A stretch of DNA of 63,466 nucleotides from Bradyrhizobium sp. dw_411 (GTDB lineage: Bacteria; Pseudomonadota; Alphaproteobacteria; Rhizobiales; Xanthobacteraceae), in the NCBI RefSeq assembly GCF_018449695.1, contig NZ_JAAVUY010000030.1, positions 1 through 63,466 of the forward strand. The letters run 5' to 3'. This document shows, one piece after another, positions 40,576-49,416 of the stretch. The notes beneath the pieces were generated by a model. It ran no database searches, was not told the origin of the DNA, and was given only the letters and a program-made list of their open reading frames with translations. Position 1 is the first letter of the stretch. Each line of letters starts with the position of its first letter. The position numbers and the translations under genes are program-made.

Positions 40576-41765
40576 TCGGCCGATCTCGGCTCCAATAGAA
40601 GCCGTCGCGCCGACCACATCAGGATCGCACCCGACAGCGCCATCACGGCCATGACGTAATAGACGCCCTGCCCGTATCGGGCATAGATCACGCCGGACAG
40701 GATCGACGCACCGCCCCCAACGATGCCGGAACAGGCCGCCAGATAACCTTGCCCTCGCGCCATGGTGTGAAGGGGCACTTGCCGCACCAGAAGGCCCATG
40801 GTGCCAAGCTGGGTCAGGCCGAAACTAAACCCGTGCAGCAGTTGGACAGCCGCCAGCAACACAGCGGACGGCTCCTGCGCTGTGAGCAGCCAGCGCAGCA
40901 TGGCGCAGAGCGCCCCGATCACCACCAAGGCCGAAGGCGGCCACGTAAAGCGCGGCGATAGCGCGAACACCACGATCTCCGCCAACACGCCCAGCACCCA
41001 TAGCGCGGCAATCGTTAGCCCGCCAAACCCGGCTAGCTGCCAGGTGATCGAAGAGAAAGTGTAGAAGGCGGCATGGCTGCCTTGAATCAACGCCGAACTC
41101 AGGATGATCACGAGAAAGCCGCCGTCGCGCAGCAACGCGGTCGCACCGTGCAGCGCCGCCGGATGCGGCTTTGGATTGTCCAGCGGCTTTAATCCGAGGC
41201 TGACGACGGCGCCGATTGCGGCCAGCGCTGCGATCACCCAGATCAACTGCCGGGCCTCGATCACCTCGACCAGCAGCCCGCACGCCAATGCTCCCACCAC
41301 GAATGCCGCAGAGCCCCATAACCGCAACGGCCCATAGTTGAGGCCGTATCGCACGACTCCGCGCAGCGCATAGGCGTCCGTCAACGGCACGATCGGCGTC
41401 CACACGCAGGCGGTGACGGCATAGGCGAGAAATACGAGAATGGCCTGATGCTGGGTCCCGACCGCTGCAAAGCCGAGCGCGGTCATGAAGGCCGTGACGA
41501 TCAACGCGCTGTGCAGAGAGCCGCGTTTTTCGGCAAGGCCGGCGATGAATGGCAAAACCGTAAATCGCGTCACCGCGGGAACGGCGGCAATGACTCCGAT
41601 CCACGACGCATCGATTCCGACCGCCCGCAGCCAGACCGGGAAAAACGGCATCTGGGCGCCGACCAGGGTGAACACGGCACCGTAAAACAGCGCCAGGCTG
41701 GTCGCGAATCGCTTTGGCGCCAGCATTGCCGCAGATGCGATGGGGATTTGTGATTCGCCGGGCAT
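40545..41765 (-). CDS. MFS transporter (HcaT/nucleoside-symporter-like)
   Basis: This 406-residue protein has twelve predicted membrane segments; the N-terminal FYGAVFTLVGAQMPFFPVWL is characteristic of the MFS_1-like/HcaT group. The substrate is unknown. The ATG at 41765 is preferred over the TTG at 41768. It converges with and overlaps the epimerase gene, which might hint at peptide or cell-wall-fragment uptake, though this is weak. Confidence 0.87.
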   Translation of the reverse strand: MPGESQIPIASAAMLAPKRFATSLALFYGAVFTLVGAQMPFFPVWLRAVGIDASWIGVIAAVPAVTRFTVLPFIAGLAEKRGSLHSALIVTAFMTALGFAAVGTQHQAILVFLAYAVTACVWTPIVPLTDAYALRGVVRYGLNYGPLRLWGSAAFVVGALACGLLVEVIEARQLIWVIAALAAIGAVVSLGLKPLDNPKPHPAALHGATALLRDGGFLVIILSSALIQGSHAAFYTFSSITWQLAGFGGLTIAALWVLGVLAEIVVFALSPRFTWPPSALVVIGALCAMLRWLLTAQEPSAVLLAAVQLLHGFSFGLTQLGTMGLLVRQVPLHTMARGQGYLAACSGIVGGGASILSGVIYARYGQGVYYVMAVMALSGAILMWSARRLLLEPRSADQPHNSASGG

Positions 41766-41840
41766 CAATTCAATTGCGATTCGCTCGATATCGTGATGAT
41801 CGTTAGCGTAACGCGCGATGATTTGCGCGATGAGTTTGCC

Positions 41841-43127
41841 ATGGCCGACGAAGCATTCGCCCTGTCACCTATTTCCGCACGCGCGGCCCAGCCGCGCGAG
41901 GAGGATTACGACGCGATCCGCGAAGCGTTCATGGAGACCTCGCGGGGTCGCTGGTTTCTCAGCGAGTATGCCAAGCGCAACCGCAATGCCGATACGCGGA
42001 TGGTACTCGATGCGGTGGCGCGGATCGAGGAAACCATCGCCGCCCAGAAGAAACCGGCGCCCGACGACAACAAGCTCGACGAGGCGCTGGCGGCGATCAA
42101 GGCTTCGCTGGTTGAGGCCAGAGCCAATGCGACGGCGGCACTTGGCGATCTCGGGCTTGAAGAAAGCCTCGCGCCCGCGCGCAAGGGCGCCCGGGTGATC
42201 CGCGAGATCGCATGGCGGCTGCGCGAGATCGGCGCCGACGGGCGGATTTGCGACCTGATCGATTCGCAGGTCGGCGCCATCGAAGGCGCCTGCAGCAAAA
42301 TCGCCGCGACCGACGCGATGCCTGCCCTGACCACGGCGTTCGATCTGATCGAGGGACGGATCAAGGCGTTCGGCGACAGCCAGGCTGGAGCGCCGCAGCC
42401 GGCGGAGAAAGAAGTTCCCCGGCCGGCAGACAAGGTTGTCGCATTTCCGCAAAAGGCCGCCGAAGAGAACGCTCCCGTCGAAGCCGCTCGCCCTGTTGCG
42501 CGCGCCGCAGAGGAAGCAATTCCCCCGGCCCCGCTGCCTGAAGCGCCTGCGGCAATCGAAGCGCCGGCAGCGAGTACGGCCGCCGATACCGAGACCGCGA
42601 TGAGTAGTCCGGCTTTGGCGGCTGAGCCGGTCGCGCCAATCGCCGAGGCAATGGAGGCGAAGGCCGAGTTCGCAGACCCATCGTCTGAAGCCATCGATAT
42701 CAGCGCGGACGACGCCGATGCGGAAGCCGCCGAGGCCCACGACGATGCCGTCCTCGACATGGTCGCGATGGAAATGGCCGCGTTCGATCCGGAGGATGCT
42801 TACGATCCGCCGGAGAGCGAGATCGACGAGGCCCCAACCTCTTATGAAACTCAGGCCTCTTCCGAGCCTGAGCTTCAAATCTCGTATGAACCTCAAGCGA
42901 CCGCTTTACCGCCGGTTACGCCCCTCGGCGTCGTTGCCGAACGGCCGCAGCCGGTTATCGCCGCGGCCCCTCAACCTGTGCAAGAACCCAGACCGTTGCC
43001 TGAACCGTCGCTCGGCTCAAGCCTGATCGCCAGCGGTCTGGTGCGGGGCCACGCGGCTTCAAAGCCCGATCCGCTGGCCGCAATCCGGCGCATGAGCCAG
43101 GCCGAGAAGATCGCGCTGTTCTCCTAA
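41841..43127 (+). CDS. conserved hypothetical protein with acidic disordered middle
   Basis: This 428-residue protein has a conserved helical N-terminus (about 1-190; EEDYDAIREAFMETSRGRWF, NRNADTRMVLDAVARIEE), a long Ala/Glu/Pro-rich acidic disordered middle and a short conserved end DPLAAIRRMSQAEKIALFS. No enzyme or binding domain is recognised. Proteins with this N-terminus occur in Bradyrhizobium and relatives (from memory). The ATG at 41841 starts the conserved part; the frame opens at 41793. It ends four bases into the convergent threonine dehydratase gene. Confidence 0.72.
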   Translation: MADEAFALSPISARAAQPREEDYDAIREAFMETSRGRWFLSEYAKRNRNADTRMVLDAVARIEETIAAQKKPAPDDNKLDEALAAIKASLVEARANATAALGDLGLEESLAPARKGARVIREIAWRLREIGADGRICDLIDSQVGAIEGACSKIAATDAMPALTTAFDLIEGRIKAFGDSQAGAPQPAEKEVPRPADKVVAFPQKAAEENAPVEAARPVARAAEEAIPPAPLPEAPAAIEAPAASTAADTETAMSSPALAAEPVAPIAEAMEAKAEFADPSSEAIDISADDADAEAAEAHDDAVLDMVAMEMAAFDPEDAYDPPESEIDEAPTSYETQASSEPELQISYEPQATALPPVTPLGVVAERPQPVIAAAPQPVQEPRPLPEPSLGSSLIASGLVRGHAASKPDPLAAIRRMSQAEKIALFS

Positions 43128-44122
43128 CCGCGCCCGCCGATCAGCTTCGCGAACATATCCGCATCGACATTGCCGCCGGACAGCACGATCACGATGTTCT
43201 TGCCGGCCGTATCGATGCGGCCGGCGAGCAAGGCGGCAAGGCCGACCGAACCGCCGGGCTCGACCACCAGCTTCAACTCGCGGAAGGCGAATTCGACGGC
43301 CGCACCGACTTCGGCATCGGACGCGACGAGGCCCTTGGTGAGGAGCCGTCCGTTGATCGAAAACGTGATCTCGCCGGGGATCGCGGCCATCAGCGCGTCG
43401 CAGATGGTGCGGCCTTTGCCATCGTGCGCCTCGCGCTTGCCGGCGCGCAGCGAACGCGCGTGATCGTCAAAAGATTCCGGTTCGGCCGACATCACGCTGG
43501 CTTGCGGAAAGCGCGCCTTGATGGCGGTCGCGACCCCGGCGATCAGGCCACCGCCCGATACGGGCGCCACCACGATATCCGGTGCGATCCCGAGTGCGGT
43601 CATGTCTTCGGCGATTTCCCGCCCCGCGGTGCCCTGGCCTGCGATCACAAACGGATCGTCATAGGGCCGCACCAGCGTCGCGCCGTGTTTGGCAGCGATG
43701 CCGTTGGCGATGGCTTCGCGGTCCTCGTTGTCGCGGTCATACAGCACGACCTCGGCGCCGTAGGATTTGGTGCGCTCGCGCTTCAGCAGCGGCGAATCCG
43801 CCGGCATCACGATGGTCGCGCGCATGTTGAGAATTTTCGCCGCCGCCGCCACGCCCTGGGCATGGTTGCCGGAGGAGAACGCGACCACGCCGCCGCCACG
43901 CGCGCTTTGCGGGATCGACGACAGCTTGTTGAAGGCGCCGCGGAACTTGAACGATCCGGTCCGCTGCAGCATTTCGGGTTTCAGGAACACCCGGGTTCCC
44001 ACGCGCTCGTTGAGAACCGGCGATGACAATAGCGGCGTTCTTACCGCGAAGGGGGCCAGCACGCGCGCCGCGGCGTCAATATCCGCAGCACTGACCGGCA
44101 AGGATTGGGTTGATTCAGACAT
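43124..44122 (-). CDS. threonine/serine dehydratase, PLP-dependent
   Basis: This 332-residue fold-type-II PLP enzyme has the Schiff-base lysine in TGSFKFRGAFN, the SSGNHAQGVA loop and the glycine-rich phosphate site in PVSGGGLIAG. There is no C-terminal ACT regulatory domain, so it is the catabolic (TdcB-like) or serine racemase-like form. It converts threonine to 2-oxobutanoate. The ATG at 44122 is the conserved start. Confidence 0.92.
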   Translation of the reverse strand: MSESTQSLPVSAADIDAAARVLAPFAVRTPLLSSPVLNERVGTRVFLKPEMLQRTGSFKFRGAFNKLSSIPQSARGGGVVAFSSGNHAQGVAAAAKILNMRATIVMPADSPLLKRERTKSYGAEVVLYDRDNEDREAIANGIAAKHGATLVRPYDDPFVIAGQGTAGREIAEDMTALGIAPDIVVAPVSGGGLIAGVATAIKARFPQASVMSAEPESFDDHARSLRAGKREAHDGKGRTICDALMAAIPGEITFSINGRLLTKGLVASDAEVGAAVEFAFRELKLVVEPGGSVGLAALLAGRIDTAGKNIVIVLSGGNVDADMFAKLIGGRG

Positions 44123-44174
44123 GGCCGCTTTGTATCGCGTCCGCCGAGGCCGGGGCAAGCCTGCTTCACCCCCC

Positions 44175-45236
44175 TCACGCCACGAAGCGTGGCTGCTTTG
44201 CGGCAAAGTGCATATCGTCATTGTGCGGGTCGAGGGTGTGAATACTGGTGGCATTTTCGACGAATATCCGCGCCGAGGCTTCCCAGGTATGCTTTGCTGC
44301 GAATTCGCGGCAGGCCTGCGGCGAAATCCGCAACGCCGACAGGCACGCCAGATGCAAATCATCGTTCAGCGCGCCGACCGGCGCGGAACCGATCACATCG
44401 CGCGGACCTGTCACCGGAAACGCCGCGACCGGCACGCCGCTGGCCAGCGCTTCGAGCAGAACCAGCCCAAAGGTATCGGTCTTGCTCGGGAACACAAAGA
44501 CGTCGGCAGCGGCGTAGGCCTGCGCCAACGCTTCACCCTGCATTGAACCCAGAAACACGGCCTGCGGATATTTTCGCTCCAGCGCCGCGCGCGCCGGTCC
44601 GTCGCCGACAATGACTTTGCTGCCGGGCAGATCGAGATCGAGAAACGCCTCGAGATTCTTCTCAACCGCGACACGCCCGACACACAAAAACACCGGACGC
44701 GGCAGGCCTAGGTCGGCGGTGGGGCGCGGGTAAAACAAATCCGTATCGACCCCGCGCGGCCACAGCACGACATTGCGAAAGCCGCGCGCGCGCAGCTCAT
44801 CGGCCAGCGCGGGTGTCGCCGCCATCACCGCTTGGCTGGCGCCGTGGAATTTTCGTAGCGCTGCCCAGATCCAGGATTCGCGCACCGGCACGCGAGCGGA
44901 GACATATTCGGGAAAACGCGTATGAAAGCTGGTCGTGAACGGCAGCTTATGTTTGCGGCAATGACGCCGCACCCGCAATCCGATCGGCCCTTCGGTCGCG
45001 ATGTGAATGCTGTCGGGTCGCGCCTCGTCGATCAGGCGCGCGATCTTGGCCTGAGACGGCAGCGCCAGCCGCAAATCCGGATAGCTCGGCATCGCGAAGG
45101 TGCGAAACGATGACGGCGTGAGAAAAGCGAGCTCGACGCCAAAAGCCCTGGCCGCATCCGCCGTCATGGTCAGCGTGCGCACCACCCCGTTGACTTGCGG
45201 GTGCCACGCATCGGTCGCGACCAGGATACGCGTCAT
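44175..45236 (-). CDS. GT4 family glycosyltransferase
   Basis: This 353-residue GT-B enzyme has the acceptor-side start MTRILVATDAWHPQVNGVVR, with SFHTRFPEY, and the donor site SKTDTFGLVLLEALASGVPV. It resembles alpha-mannosyl/glucosyl transferases acting on diacylglycerol lipids. It overlaps the upstream phosphoesterase gene by four bases (ATGA), so a joint role in envelope glycolipid synthesis is likely, by inference. Confidence 0.9.
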   Translation of the reverse strand: MTRILVATDAWHPQVNGVVRTLTMTADAARAFGVELAFLTPSSFRTFAMPSYPDLRLALPSQAKIARLIDEARPDSIHIATEGPIGLRVRRHCRKHKLPFTTSFHTRFPEYVSARVPVRESWIWAALRKFHGASQAVMAATPALADELRARGFRNVVLWPRGVDTDLFYPRPTADLGLPRPVFLCVGRVAVEKNLEAFLDLDLPGSKVIVGDGPARAALERKYPQAVFLGSMQGEALAQAYAAADVFVFPSKTDTFGLVLLEALASGVPVAAFPVTGPRDVIGSAPVGALNDDLHLACLSALRISPQACREFAAKHTWEASARIFVENATSIHTLDPHNDDMHFAAKQPRFVA

Positions 45237-46045
45237 GCCGCGCGCGCGGTAACCGAGGCGACAGGAGCAGCCCGCCGCAGCGGATCGGTCCAGGTGATGA
45301 TTTCAAAGCGGCCGTCTTCGTGTTCGGCCAGCGCTGTGCAGCTTTCGACCCAGTCGCCGCAGTTCATGTAGCGAATGCCATGCTCGTCGCGGATCGTGGC
45401 GTAGTGAATATGACCGCAGATCACGCCGTCGGCGCCGTGACGACGCGCTTCGGCCGCGAGCGTGGTCTCGAACGCGCCGATATAATTGACCGCGTTCTTG
45501 ACCTTGAGCTTGGCCCATTGCGACAACGACCAATAGGGCACGCCGAACGCGCGGCGGAAGAAGTTGACCAGCCGGTTCATCTGGATCGCGAAATCATAGG
45601 CCTTGTCGCCGAGATGGGCGAGCCAGCGCGCGTTCTGCACCACGAGATCGAAGATGTCGCCGTGAATGACCAGATATTTCCGCCCGTCGACACCGGTATG
45701 GATGGTGTTCTCCATCACGTCGATGCCGCCGAAATGCGTGCCGTAGTAGTTGCGCAGGAACTCGTCGTGATTGCCCGGCACATAGATGACCTTGGCGCCC
45801 TTGCGCGCCTTGCGCAGCATCTTCTGCACGAAGTCATTATGCGATTGCGGCCAGTACCAGTTGGACCTCAGCGCCCAGCCATCGACGATATCGCCGACCA
45901 GATAGATCGTATCGGCATCGTGGCTGCGCAGAAAATCCAGCAAGCGCTCGGCTTGCGAACCGCGGGCTCCGAGATGGACATCGGAGATAAACAAAGTGCG
46001 AAAGCGTCGTTCAGGACTCTCTTCGCTCATAGCGTCACTATCCAT
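45233..46045 (-). CDS. LpxH-like metallophosphoesterase
   Basis: This calcineurin-like phosphoesterase of about 270 residues has the metal motifs FISDVHLG, GDIVDGW, PGNHDEF and CGHIHY. It resembles UDP-2,3-diacylglucosamine pyrophosphatase but is longer and belongs to the group often found beside GT4 genes, so true LpxH activity is uncertain. The ATG at 46045 has AGGTG 7 bases upstream; ATG at 46030 is possible. Coupled to the glycosyltransferase by an ATGA overlap. Confidence 0.85.
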   Translation of the reverse strand: MDSDAMSEESPERRFRTLFISDVHLGARGSQAERLLDFLRSHDADTIYLVGDIVDGWALRSNWYWPQSHNDFVQKMLRKARKGAKVIYVPGNHDEFLRNYYGTHFGGIDVMENTIHTGVDGRKYLVIHGDIFDLVVQNARWLAHLGDKAYDFAIQMNRLVNFFRRAFGVPYWSLSQWAKLKVKNAVNYIGAFETTLAAEARRHGADGVICGHIHYATIRDEHGIRYMNCGDWVESCTALAEHEDGRFEIITWTDPLRRAAPVASVTARAA

Positions 46046-46244
46046 GCGCGCACCTAACAGATTCGCATGACAGTGCGATGACTGCTCATGCTGACCGCCC
46101 CGTCCAATAACCACCCGGTCTCAAAGCCGAATTCGCTGTTCCGCGTTAACCACATCGCGAATCAAACGCACCCTGCTTTGCACCTGCGATAACAGCGCCT
46201 TGCGACAATCAGGCGACATCGGCCGCGGGTCCGGTGCGCTTCCT

Positions 46245-46510
46245 ACTTCCCTTCCCCCGCGAAGCGGCGGGGAGGGATCGAGGGTGGGGGGTGGCGCTGC
46301 AAACACTGCTGTCAGCGAGTGCGCCGATAGACCCCCCACCCCCGACCCCTCCCCGCCACGCGCTGACGCGCGCGGAGGGACGGGAGAAAGAAACCGTCAT
46401 TGCGAGCGAAGCGATCCATCGTGCGGCACAAAGAAAGAGTTGGTTGTTTCGTCGCTTCGCTCCCTTGCGCAAACGCTACGCGTTTGTCGCAGGCAATGAC
46501 GACAGATACA
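46245..46510. repeat. mosaic of inverted repeats
   Basis: A G-rich arm (CCTTCCCCCGCGAAGCGG, GGGAGGGATCGAGGGTGGGG) faces an inverted C-rich arm (CCCCCACCCCCGACCCCTCC). A second unit opens CGTCATTGCGAGCGAAGCGA and closes CAGGCAATGACG. Both types are common intergenic repeats in this group (from memory). Confidence 0.7.
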
Positions 46511-46554
46511 CCTTCGCATTCTCGCGGCGCGTTTCGCCTGAGTTTTGCTCTGCT

Positions 46555-46910
46555 CATTCCGCCCTCTTAGAGGGCACAGGGAATGCCGGGCGCCTGGTGC
46601 GCCCGCAGCCGCGCGTGTGGTGGTAGTAAGCACGCGCGTTAGTCACCACGGTCACACCGGAAACGCCCGGCATTCCCCGCGCAATGGTTTTAACGGTTTC
46701 CTTCGTACTCTCCCCGGTGATCGGGCTCTTTTGTCACCGTCATCAGCGAATTGAATCCGCCAACTTGACACCAGCGTCGAGGCGTCAGGACCACACGACT
46801 TCGCCGTCTGCATCAGCACCATTCGTCAAAGGCGCATCCACATCCATCGCATTCCCGCCCAACGTCCGTGACGATCGCGATACGCCCCTCTGGCGGGCAG
46901 GAACGAGGCC
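46555..46910. repeat. large dispersed repeat, diverged copy
   Basis: The stretch contains CTTAGAGGGCACAGGGAATG, CGGCATTCCCCGCGCAATGG, CTCCCCGGTGATCGGGCTC and CGTGACGATCGCGATACGCC, landmarks of a repeat I recall as frequent in Bradyrhizobium. GGGAATGCCGGGCG and CGCCCGGCATTCCC form a long inverted pair. Confidence 0.6.
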
Positions 46911-47139
46911 GAAATAGCCACCGATCGAAATCGATTTGAAGCGGAATATTTTTGAGGGGACATCTGGACACTCCAAATCAACTTGAAACGGCTGAGCAAT
47001 TTACGTTTTACGCTAAAGTCGTTTTTTCTGCTTCGAGGCTCGCGAAAACAGGCGAGATCGCGAAAATGATCGCTTGATTTGCCCGTCGGGCAAATCAGTG
47101 GAAGCGCCGGATGTTTTTCCGAAGCACTTTTTAGGCACT

Positions 47140-47583
47140 TCAAATCCCGGACGCGATCAGCGCGGCACCGCCGCCGATCATCGCGATTCCGAGCCATCCG
47201 GCGAGCGACGGCCGCTCACCCAAAGCCAGCACACCGAAGATCGCGACCAGCACGACGCTGAGCTTGTCGACGGGTGCGACCAGCGACGCCGGGCCCAGTT
47301 TCAGAGCCCGGAAATAACACAGCCAGGATGCGCCGGTGCCGAGGCCGGACAGAACGAGAAAAATCCAGGTCCGTCCTGAAACCGTGCCGGGCTGCACGAA
47401 CTGGCCGGTGGCAAACAACACCACCACAAAACTGATGAGAACCACGATGGTGCGAATGAATGTCGCCATGTCGGAATTGATGTTTTCGACGCCGATCTTC
47501 GCAAAGATCGCGGTGAGTGCCGCGAACATGGCGGACAGAATGGCCCACAACTGCCACGATTGTTGCCAGGATTCGAACTTCAT
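47140..47583 (-). CDS. EamA-family small transporter (half-size DMT)
   Basis: This 147-residue protein has one EamA unit of about five membrane segments, ending with LSLAGWLGIAMIGGGAALIA-like helices. Half-size DMT proteins act as dimers; the substrate is unknown. The ATG at 47583 has GGAGG 7 bases upstream; the frame from 47622 is unsupported. Confidence 0.87.
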   Translation of the reverse strand: MKFESWQQSWQLWAILSAMFAALTAIFAKIGVENINSDMATFIRTIVVLISFVVVLFATGQFVQPGTVSGRTWIFLVLSGLGTGASWLCYFRALKLGPASLVAPVDKLSVVLVAIFGVLALGERPSLAGWLGIAMIGGGAALIASGI

Positions 47584-47634
47584 CCGGTTTCCTCCGCATT
47601 CTTCGGTGCGCCAACCGCGCACGATCGCATCAAC

Positions 47635-48381
47635 TCAAAATGTGAACAGCACCGAGGCGTACCAGGAAATCTGGTCGGTCTCGTTGGCGTTCTCGATTCC
47701 GTGCCTGACATAGCCGAGCAGATGGTAATTGTCGTTCAGATCGTAGCGCCAGCCGACACCGACGCTGGTCGTGGCAGGTGTGCCGCTCGAATCCGCGGTC
47801 TGATGCAACAGTTCCGCGCCGATCTGAAGTTTCGGCAGGAGCTGATAGGTCAGAACACCTCCGATCTGGCAGAAGTCCATGGCGCGAAACTCGCTGACCG
47901 TGCAGCCGCCACCGCCGAACGCCGACCATCCGCCGCTCCAGTCTTTCTGAATCCAGACCGGCAGCAGCACCGATGCGCGATTGTCACCAATGAGGTTTGA
48001 GCCGCTGGGGAGAAAAACGCGCGGGAAGATGCTGACATCGAGCCCGAACGCGTCCTGATGCAGAAAGCGATACTTTGCCGCAAGTTCGATGTTGCTCGCA
48101 CCGAGGCTGGCGCCGCCGCCAGTGGGCCGCTCAAAACCGGCAGGCAAGACCGCCGTCAACTGCAGGTCGGGCGCGGCACCGTAATTGAAATCGATTCCGC
48201 TTTCGCCCGCTGTGCCGGCGCGCGTCGCAGTGCCGTTATTGAACGTGTAGATTTCAAAATGACCGGTGTCGGTCGGTTGGGGATCGTCGGAGACATAGGG
48301 TGGCCCCGCGATCGCCGACCGTGTCAGCATCGCCAGTCCAAACGCACAACAACGCAGCAGACGCCGGGAGCCGATGCCCAT
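47635..48381 (-). CDS. outer-membrane beta-barrel protein (phenol-pathway transporter-like)
   Basis: This 248-residue protein has a Sec signal (MGIGSRRLLRCCAFGLAML, cleavage near SAIA-G), then PPYVSDDPQPTDTGHFEIY and repeated beta-strand pairs, ending with aromatic YASVLFTF as outer-membrane barrels do. It matches the 'transporter' family related to phenol meta-pathway outer-membrane proteins. The substrate is unknown. It is divergent from the RpiR regulator gene, with a palindrome between them. Confidence 0.8.
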   Translation of the reverse strand: MGIGSRRLLRCCAFGLAMLTRSAIAGPPYVSDDPQPTDTGHFEIYTFNNGTATRAGTAGESGIDFNYGAAPDLQLTAVLPAGFERPTGGGASLGASNIELAAKYRFLHQDAFGLDVSIFPRVFLPSGSNLIGDNRASVLLPVWIQKDWSGGWSAFGGGGCTVSEFRAMDFCQIGGVLTYQLLPKLQIGAELLHQTADSSGTPATTSVGVGWRYDLNDNYHLLGYVRHGIENANETDQISWYASVLFTF

Positions 48382-48420
48382 CCCTATTCCGCTTGCCTAT
48401 CCCGCTTGAAATCGCATTCA

Positions 48421-48436
48421 TGTAGTATATGCTACA
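48421..48436. promoter_or_regulatory. operator-like palindrome between OMP and rpiR genes
   Basis: TGTAGTATATGCTACA is an imperfect palindrome. A second site with TTTGCTACA lies at about 48459, framed by GAGCA...TGCTC. They sit in the promoter gap and may bind the RpiR regulator. Inference only. Confidence 0.45.
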
Positions 48437-48494
48437 CTTGTTCATTGTCGAGCAACATTTGCTACATGCTCAACATTCCCCGCGGGAGAGTTCA

Positions 48495-49379
48495 TTGACG
48501 GATACCGCCATCGGCTCCTGGACCGGGCTCGATCACATGCTACGCCGGGCTCATCAGCAGCTTGGCGCGGCGGGCTTTCGGGTCGCAAAATTCATCGACG
48601 AAAACCGGCCAGTCGTTCTGGCAAGTTCTGCCGCCGCCCTCGGCGCCCGCATCGGCACCTCCGACGCCACCGTGCTGCGGACGATTCAGACGCTCGGCTT
48701 CGCCAGCCTTGCCGATCTCAAAAACGCGATCCTGAACGGCGAGCCGGTCTCGACACCCGCCGATGACATGCGGCGCACGCTCATCGATCTCGACAAGGCG
48801 ACCGGTGCGGCGCTTGACGGCATCTTGCGGGCGCATGCCGATGGCCTCAACGTCCTGCGGTCAAAAAAATGCCGCGCCCAGATGGCCGCGGCCGTTCGCA
48901 TTTTGAACGACGCCGACCGGATCGCCGTGTTCGGGATCGGCCCCTCCTCCGCGCTCGCAAGCTATGTTTCGGTTTTGCTGGCGCGAAATGGCCGCCGCAG
49001 CCGGACGATCAGCGCTACCGGCTCGATGCTGGCCGATCAACTACTCGATCTCGGCAAAGGCGATGCGCTTTTGATCCTCGCCTATGGCCGCCTGTATCGC
49101 GAAGTGAAAGCGGTGTTTGCCGAGGCCACGGCGCTGGGATTGCCAACTGTCTTGGTGACCGAAGCCGAAGACACGCCATTGGCAAAACTGGCCGATGTCT
49201 GCGTGGCGATACCACGCGGACGGCCGGGCGAGATCGCCCTGCACGGCGCTACACTTGTCGGCCTTGAAGCGCTGGTGCTCTCGCTGGCCGCCGCCAAACC
49301 CGAAGCGGCGCTCGCCTCGCTCGACAATCTCAACCGGCTTCGGCGGGCCACCGAAGTCCAGGGCAAAAACGCGAAATAG
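48495..49379 (+). CDS. RpiR/MurR family transcriptional regulator
   Basis: This 294-residue protein has an N-terminal HTH_6 domain (about 10-80, SAAALGARIGTSDATVLRTI) and a C-terminal SIS phosphosugar-binding domain (about 130-260, DRIAVFGIGPSSALASYVS, DALLILAYG). The start is probably a TTG at 48495 with GGGAGAG four bases upstream. It may control the neighbouring outer-membrane gene or the membrane protein after it. Confidence 0.9.
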   Translation: MTDTAIGSWTGLDHMLRRAHQQLGAAGFRVAKFIDENRPVVLASSAAALGARIGTSDATVLRTIQTLGFASLADLKNAILNGEPVSTPADDMRRTLIDLDKATGAALDGILRAHADGLNVLRSKKCRAQMAAAVRILNDADRIAVFGIGPSSALASYVSVLLARNGRRSRTISATGSMLADQLLDLGKGDALLILAYGRLYREVKAVFAEATALGLPTVLVTEAEDTPLAKLADVCVAIPRGRPGEIALHGATLVGLEALVLSLAAAKPEAALASLDNLNRLRRATEVQGKNAK

Positions 49380-49416
49380 CGCAAGCGGCAAGATTCAGGA
49401 CAGGAAGGATATCGGT

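Larger units (their letters stand above)
46046..47139. other. 1.1 kb gene-free stretch
   Basis: No convincing gene is seen. The left half is a mosaic of palindromic repeats (46245-46510), the middle resembles a larger Bradyrhizobium-type dispersed repeat (46555-46910), and the right 230 bases hold nothing recognised. Confidence 0.6.
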
